This document shows, one piece after another, positions 23,507 through 27,127 of a DNA stretch of 27,127 bases. The stretch spans positions 1-27,127 of IMG/VR virus record IMGVR_UViG_3300025168_000534, one strand, 5' to 3'. The notes under the pieces were generated by a model that saw only the letters and a list, made by a program, of their open reading frames with translations, did not search any database and was not told where the DNA came from. A program made the position numbers and the translations under genes. Origin of the DNA: a virus. How positions within the stretch are numbered: position 1 is the stretch's first letter; every line of letters begins with the position of its first letter.

Positions 23507-23899
23507 ATGAACAATAAACTTTACTGCACCTTTATTGAAGAAGATGAAGTAGATGAAGTTATAGATGAGATAGTAGGGGAGTACGAAGTTTTATTCAATA
23601 AAATATTTGTTCTGTCCTCTATAGACGAGGATAAATTAATGTTAACTTATAACATTGATGTTCCTTATGGAAATTATAATTTGCATTTACCTAATACCAT
23701 TTTGGTCCACAGAAAAAAACAAACAAATACCTTATATACTATAAATGCATTAAATGAGGTTATAAAATATTTAAATAATGGTATCTTAGATACCTCCTAC
23801 CAAGTTGATTGGAGTAAATTTAGAAATTCCTTACTATTAACTCGCCCTGGTGGATTTAAAAAACTAAGAACACGCTTAAAAGACATTAGAGAAATATAA
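23507..23899 (+). CDS. Conserved-looking hypothetical protein, 130 aa
   Basis: The ATG at 23507 is preferred over a GTG at 23486, which lies within the inverted repeat and the probable promoter. Acidic N-terminus (FIEEDEVDEVIDEIVGEYE), then YNIDVPYGNYNLHLPNTIL, a compact block VHRKKQTNTLYTINALNEVI, then VDWSKFRNSLLLTRPGGFKK and a basic end RLKDIREI. It has the look of a small conserved phage protein of the replication region, not a chance ORF, but I cannot assign a function. Own promoter-like motif plus a possible operator suggest separate control from the polymerase. It lies 15 nt before the cysteine synthase gene and is probably co-transcribed with it. Confidence 0.75.
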   Translation: MNNKLYCTFIEEDEVDEVIDEIVGEYEVLFNKIFVLSSIDEDKLMLTYNIDVPYGNYNLHLPNTILVHRKKQTNTLYTINALNEVIKYLNNGILDTSYQVDWSKFRNSLLLTRPGGFKKLRTRLKDIREI

Positions 23900-23914
23900 T
23901 ATATTAAAAAGGTT

Positions 23915-24814
23915 ATGAGATTATCAAGTTATGTAGGAAATACACCACTAATTCCTATTAGATTAGGAGGATACACAGTATGGGGTAAATGTGAATTTAT
24001 GAATCCCGGAGGATCCGTTAAAGATAGAATGGCAACTTATATTTTAGATGACGCCGAAGATCGTAAACTTATAAAAAAAGGTGACACATTAATAGAAGCA
24101 ACTTCAGGTAATACTGGAATTGCTTTTGCTATGTTAGCAGCAGAAAGAGGCTATAAAATGAAAATTGTAATGCCTTCTAATATGTCTAAAGAACGTAAGC
24201 AAATGTTAAAGTTTTATGGTGCTGGTTTAATTCAAGTAGAAGAAGGAGACTTTGATGGAGCAATAGAGACTAGAGATACTTTAGCAGAATCTTTTGGATG
24301 GTTTAATTGTAATCAATTTCACAATCCCTTAAATATACTAGCACATTATAACACAACAGGCCCTGAAATCAATAAACAATTTAGAAAATTAACATCTACC
24401 GATCATGAATCACCATGGCCCCAAGCATTTGTTGTTGGAACAGGAACAGGAGGAACTATCATGGGTTGTGGAGAGTACCTTAAAGAAAAATTTCCAGGAA
24501 TGAATTTAATAGCTGTAGAACCAGAAGAAAGTGCAGTTATGTCAGGGGGAGAGCCAGGCCTACATGGAATTCAAGGTATTGGGGATGGAAGCAAGTTCTT
24601 AGTAGATTTAAATAAAATAAATGGCATTAGGACTGTACACACAGAATGTGCAAAAAAAGTAGCAAAACATTTAGCTTTAAAATATGGGTTATTTGTTGGA
24701 ATATCAGCGGGAGCAAATGTAATGGCTGCTTTTCAATGGTTAAGAGATAATAATCAACAAACCGCTATAACAATTCTGTGTGATAGGGGTGAAAGATATT
24801 TTAGCTGCTTATAA
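23915..24814 (+). CDS. cysM: Cysteine synthase (PLP-dependent, CysM/CysK family)
   Basis: Makes L-cysteine from O-acetylserine and sulfide (CysM may also use thiosulfate), in the cytoplasm with pyridoxal phosphate. 299 aa matches E. coli CysM (303 aa). All key motifs are present: NPGGSVKDRMA with Lys36 as Schiff-base lysine, EATSGNTGIA (61-70) substrate loop, VVGTGTGGTIMG (173-184) phosphate-binding loop, HGIQGIG (217-223), VGISAGAN (261-268) with the Ser contacting the PLP ring nitrogen, and LCDRGERYFS near the end. Nothing suggests decay. It stands among phage replication genes with matching AT-rich codon use, so it is a phage-borne auxiliary metabolic gene. Start context AAAAGGTTATGAG. CysM versus CysK, or a related beta-substituting enzyme, cannot be settled from sequence alone. 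Confidence 0.93.
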   Translation: MRLSSYVGNTPLIPIRLGGYTVWGKCEFMNPGGSVKDRMATYILDDAEDRKLIKKGDTLIEATSGNTGIAFAMLAAERGYKMKIVMPSNMSKERKQMLKFYGAGLIQVEEGDFDGAIETRDTLAESFGWFNCNQFHNPLNILAHYNTTGPEINKQFRKLTSTDHESPWPQAFVVGTGTGGTIMGCGEYLKEKFPGMNLIAVEPEESAVMSGGEPGLHGIQGIGDGSKFLVDLNKINGIRTVHTECAKKVAKHLALKYGLFVGISAGANVMAAFQWLRDNNQQTAITILCDRGERYFSCL

Positions 24815-24832
24815 AAAGCCCCCTGGAAAAAT

Positions 24833-24863
24833 TTGGTTTTACTGACCTAAGTTCGTATATTTC
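24833..24863 (+). promoter_or_regulatory. Bacteroidetes-type promoter before ssDNA-binding protein gene
   Basis: TTG (24833-24835) and TATATTTC (24856-24863) are 20 bp apart, close to the Bacteroidetes TTG / TAnnTTTG arrangement. The ATG follows 17 nt after the -7 element. This is the best two-part promoter in the window. Confidence 0.55.
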
Positions 24864-24880
24864 GTCAAAATTAAAAGGTC

Positions 24881-25633
24881 ATGAATCTAGATGAAATTAG
24901 AAAGCGTATGGACCGCTTGCAAAATAAGTCCAATGGAAAATCCAGTAGCGATTTTAAAAAGAATTTTTGGAAACCACCAAGTGGTGAAAAATCTGTAGTT
25001 CGTATTGTACCATACAAGTATAATAAAGATGTTCCCTTTACGGAGCTATATTTTTACTTTGGTATTGATAAAGCTAGAATGTTAGCTCTATCAAATTTTG
25101 ATGAGTCTGATCCTATTTTAGAGTTTGCCTCTCAACTTCGTAAAACTAACGACCCAGATAATGTAGCTCTTGCTAAAAAATTATTCCCTAAAATGCGTAT
25201 TTTAGCACCAGTATTAGTACGTGGTGAGGAAGATAAAGGTGTTCGTTTTTGGGAATTTGGAAAGATGGTATACCAAGAACTTTTAGGAGTTATGATGGAT
25301 GAAGATTATGGTGATATCACAGATATTGCTGCTGGTAGAGATATTACTGTTGAAGTAATTCCAGCTAAGGAAACAGGTAAAATGTACGATACTACTACAG
25401 TTCGTGTTAAGCCAGTTCAATCTCCTATTTCTAAGAATGGTGAAGATGCTGAAGGATACCTCGAAAATCAGAAAAATGCTGTAGAATTATTTAACAAATA
25501 TTCATTTGATGAAATGAAAGCATCCCTCCAGAAGTACCTAGCACCATCTGAAGAAACAGAAACAGTTGCTGCTACTGAACCTGAAAAAGGAAAAGTTGAT
25601 CTCGATTCTAAAATAGACGACTTATTTAGTTAA
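24881..25633 (+). CDS. 32: Single-stranded DNA-binding protein (T4 gp32-like)
   Basis: Coats ssDNA in replication and recombination and works with UvsX, which is the next gene. Three-part layout as in gp32: basic N-terminus (LDEIRKRMDRLQNKSNGKSS) for cooperative binding, core domain opening with FWKPPSGEKSVVRIVPYK and containing VRFWEFGKMVYQELLG with many aromatic residues, and an acidic tail ending LDSKIDDLFS. Length is 250 aa (T4 301). The whole protein lacks Cys and His, so the zinc site of T4 gp32 (His64, Cys77, Cys87, Cys90) is absent. A good promoter precedes it. The recombinase gene begins 1 nt after its stop codon, so the pair is co-expressed. Confidence 0.88.
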   Translation: MNLDEIRKRMDRLQNKSNGKSSSDFKKNFWKPPSGEKSVVRIVPYKYNKDVPFTELYFYFGIDKARMLALSNFDESDPILEFASQLRKTNDPDNVALAKKLFPKMRILAPVLVRGEEDKGVRFWEFGKMVYQELLGVMMDEDYGDITDIAAGRDITVEVIPAKETGKMYDTTTVRVKPVQSPISKNGEDAEGYLENQKNAVELFNKYSFDEMKASLQKYLAPSEETETVAATEPEKGKVDLDSKIDDLFS

Positions 25634-25634
25634 T

Positions 25635-26780
25635 ATGGCTAGAAAATCCAACAAACCAGCTCCAACAGGGGAAAGTCTTACTGAGGAATTAGCGGTATCG
25701 CTGAATAAAAAATTCAAGAAAGAATACAATCAGGTAGCATACTTCCTTAATGGGGGAGAAGAATCGCCAACAGATGTTACGTCGTGGGTATCTACTGGAT
25801 GCACACCACTGGATCTAGCGATTTCTAACAGACCAAACGGGGGTTTGCCTGTTAGTAAAATTGTTGAGATTACGGGTCTAGAGCAAAGTGGTAAATCCCT
25901 CCTTGCAGCCCACGTTATAGCTTCTACACAAAAACAAGATGGTGTAGCAATTTATATTGACACAGAGTCATCACTTGATGCTCAGTTTTTAACCGCCATA
26001 GGAGTTGATGTTGATAATATGCTTTATATTCCCCTTAATACTATTGAGGATGTTTTTGAAGCTATGGAAGACATCATTGTTAAAATTCGCGAAAAAAACA
26101 AAGATAAATTAGTTACAATTGTTGTTGACAGTGTTGCCGCTGCTACTACTAAGATTGAATCTGCTGCTGATTATGATAAAGATGGATACGCAACGGCAAA
26201 AGCCATTATTATGTCTAAATCAATGCGTAAGATTACTAATCTAATAGGGAAACAAAAAATCCTGTGTGTATTCACAAATCAGTTACGTCAAAAACTAAAT
26301 GCTATGCCATTTGGTGATCAATACACAACATCAGGAGGAAAAGCCCTACAATTCCACGCTTCAGTTCGCTTACGACTCAAAGGAGTAGGTAAGATTAAAG
26401 AAAAAGTTAATGGAGTTGACACAGTAGTTGGTCAAGAAGTAGAATGTGTAGTTGTTAAAAACCGCCTAGGCCCCCCTAACCGAAAAGTACGTTATAGTGT
26501 ATTTTATGATTCAGGGATTGATGATGTTTTTGGTACTTTAAAATTACTTAAAGAATATAGTGTTGTAAAACAAGGAGGAGCATGGTATAAATATACTACT
26601 GCTGATGGTGAAACCCACCAATTCCTAGCTAAAGAATTTGGAGATTTATTAGAAAGCCACCCAACAGCTAAGGAAGAATTATATGAAGCTCTTTGTGATA
26701 AATACATTATGAAATATCGTCATGAAAAAGAAGACAATCTAGATCGTGATCCTGACGAAACCATAGTTGAGAATGAATAA
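25635..26780 (+). CDS. uvsX: RecA/UvsX-type recombinase
   Basis: ATP-dependent strand-exchange protein for recombination-dependent replication and repair. 381 aa (T4 UvsX 391). Walker A GLEQSGKS (81-88) within KIVEITGLEQSGKSLLAAHV, catalytic Glu111 in YIDTESSLD, Walker B VTIVVDSVAA (160-169), TNQLRQK (214-220) matching the RecA INQIR region, and TTSGGKALQFHASVRLRL (231-248) matching the RecA TGGxALKFYASVR block. These look closer to bacterial RecA than T4 UvsX does. The acidic end (DNLDRDPDETIVENE) is usual for this family. It sits between gp32-like and exonuclease genes, and its stop codon overlaps the exonuclease start by 8 nt. Confidence 0.93.
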   Translation: MARKSNKPAPTGESLTEELAVSLNKKFKKEYNQVAYFLNGGEESPTDVTSWVSTGCTPLDLAISNRPNGGLPVSKIVEITGLEQSGKSLLAAHVIASTQKQDGVAIYIDTESSLDAQFLTAIGVDVDNMLYIPLNTIEDVFEAMEDIIVKIREKNKDKLVTIVVDSVAAATTKIESAADYDKDGYATAKAIIMSKSMRKITNLIGKQKILCVFTNQLRQKLNAMPFGDQYTTSGGKALQFHASVRLRLKGVGKIKEKVNGVDTVVGQEVECVVVKNRLGPPNRKVRYSVFYDSGIDDVFGTLKLLKEYSVVKQGGAWYKYTTADGETHQFLAKEFGDLLESHPTAKEELYEALCDKYIMKYRHEKEDNLDRDPDETIVENE

Positions 26781-27127
26781 ATTTGAAGATATATTAAACA
26801 ATATAACCCCAGAAGAGAAGCACCCTAATGACAGGGTGCTTCTTATTGATGGGTTAAATATATTTTTAAGGGCATTTGCTGTAAATGGTTCCTTAAATGA
26901 AAAAGGTGTACCTGTAGGAGGTATTACTGGTTTTATGAAATCTTTAGCGTTTGCTATTAGAGAAATGGAACCTACTAGAGTTATTGTAGTTTATGATGGT
27001 GCAGGGGGTAGTAAAAGAAGAAGAAAAATTAAACCTGATTATAAGGCAAATCGTACTCCTAAAAGAGTAACTAAATTTGATGCTTTTAATTCCTTAGAGG
27101 AGGAAAAAGAAGCAATGAAAATTCAAT
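26773..27127 (+). CDS. 5'-3' exonuclease (T4 RNase H / FEN-like), 3' end outside window
   Basis: Removes RNA primers and 5' flaps during lagging-strand synthesis. 118 codons are visible, then the window ends. The start overlaps the recombinase stop by 8 nt. After a short leader segment (MNKFEDILNNITPEE) come RVLLIDGLNIFLRAF, with the first metal-binding Asp, and VIVVYDGAGGSKRRRKIKPD followed by YKANR, the arginine/lysine-rich 5'-nuclease block with the second Asp. Both are classic motifs of the PIN/FEN 5'-nuclease family. Adjacent ssDNA-binding protein and recombinase support the role; T4 gp32 contacts RNase H. The remaining metal-site acidic residues would lie beyond the edge. It carries a strong hairpin at codons 15-24. 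Confidence 0.88.
   Translation, partial: MNKFEDILNNITPEEKHPNDRVLLIDGLNIFLRAFAVNGSLNEKGVPVGGITGFMKSLAFAIREMEPTRVIVVYDGAGGSKRRRKIKPDYKANRTPKRVTKFDAFNSLEEEKEAMKIQ
26816..26843 (+). promoter_or_regulatory. 11-bp perfect hairpin inside the exonuclease gene start
   Basis: AGAAGCACCCT (26816-26826) and AGGGTGCTTCT (26833-26843) pair perfectly around AATGAC. The downstream TATTG is only weakly T-rich. The base pattern GAAGCAxxC is like the terminator at 1403. It may attenuate transcription after uvsX or slow translation. Confidence 0.45.

Noticed and set aside
24815-24840. Possible terminator after cysM
   Set aside because: Best pairing (AAAAGCC with GGTTTT) needs a bulge and is AT-rich; too weak to call.
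1-27127. tRNA genes
   Set aside because: No cloverleaf with a GTTCGA-type T arm was seen in any intergenic gap; the gaps are short.

Overview
The window is one strand-coherent block of an AT-rich tailed-phage genome. It encodes a contractile, T4-like (myovirus) tail followed by the first genes of a replication and recombination module. Every supported gene reads on the + strand. Most starts lack a Shine-Dalgarno sequence and sit in A-rich leaders. Several upstream elements read TATATTTG, TATATTTC or ATATTTATA, which resemble the Bacteroidetes -7 element (TAnnTTTG). I therefore infer a phage of a Bacteroidetes host, probably a marine flavobacterium. That host call rests on promoter and leader style and on protein flavour, not on a database match.

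Region 1 (1-8938) is the fibre and adhesin region. It holds a fibre gene whose 5' end lies outside the window and which contains a 225-bp tandem repeat, a terminator, a 48-codon ORF, and a structured leader. These are followed by a 667-aa fibre, two small conserved unknowns, a 116-aa fibre fragment with a typical fibre N-terminus, a 990-aa fibre, a 229-aa adhesin-like protein and an 86-aa coiled-coil protein. The fibres share degenerate ITASGNISASG-type repeats and longer paralogous modules.

Region 2 (8939-22126) is the tail machine. In order it holds sheath (gp18-like), tube (gp19-like), terminator, gp26-like baseplate or chaperone protein, an overlapping +1-frame ORF with no ATG near its start, tape measure, a 100-aa unknown, a 671-aa tube-initiator-like protein, gp53-like LysM wedge protein, a 1343-aa baseplate or hub-like protein, and a 262-aa unknown. 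The last four are linked by 1- or 4-nt start/stop overlaps.

Region 3 (22139-27127) is replication, recombination and metabolism: a compact family-A DNA polymerase-like protein with a degenerate N-terminal domain, a conserved unknown behind a promoter-like motif and an 8-bp inverted repeat, a complete cysteine synthase (auxiliary metabolic gene), a gp32-like ssDNA-binding protein without the zinc site, a RecA/UvsX recombinase, and the start of a 5'-3' exonuclease (T4 RNase H/FEN-like) cut by the window end.

The observations I rate highest are these: the cysteine synthase embedded among replication genes; the unusual PolA-like enzyme in a T4-like context; the gp26-like gene and downstream ORF that may be joined by frameshifting at a T7 run; and the nested inverted repeats before the sheath gene, which could silence read-through transcripts while leaving transcripts from a nearer promoter translatable. 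No complete novel defence or mobile system is visible.
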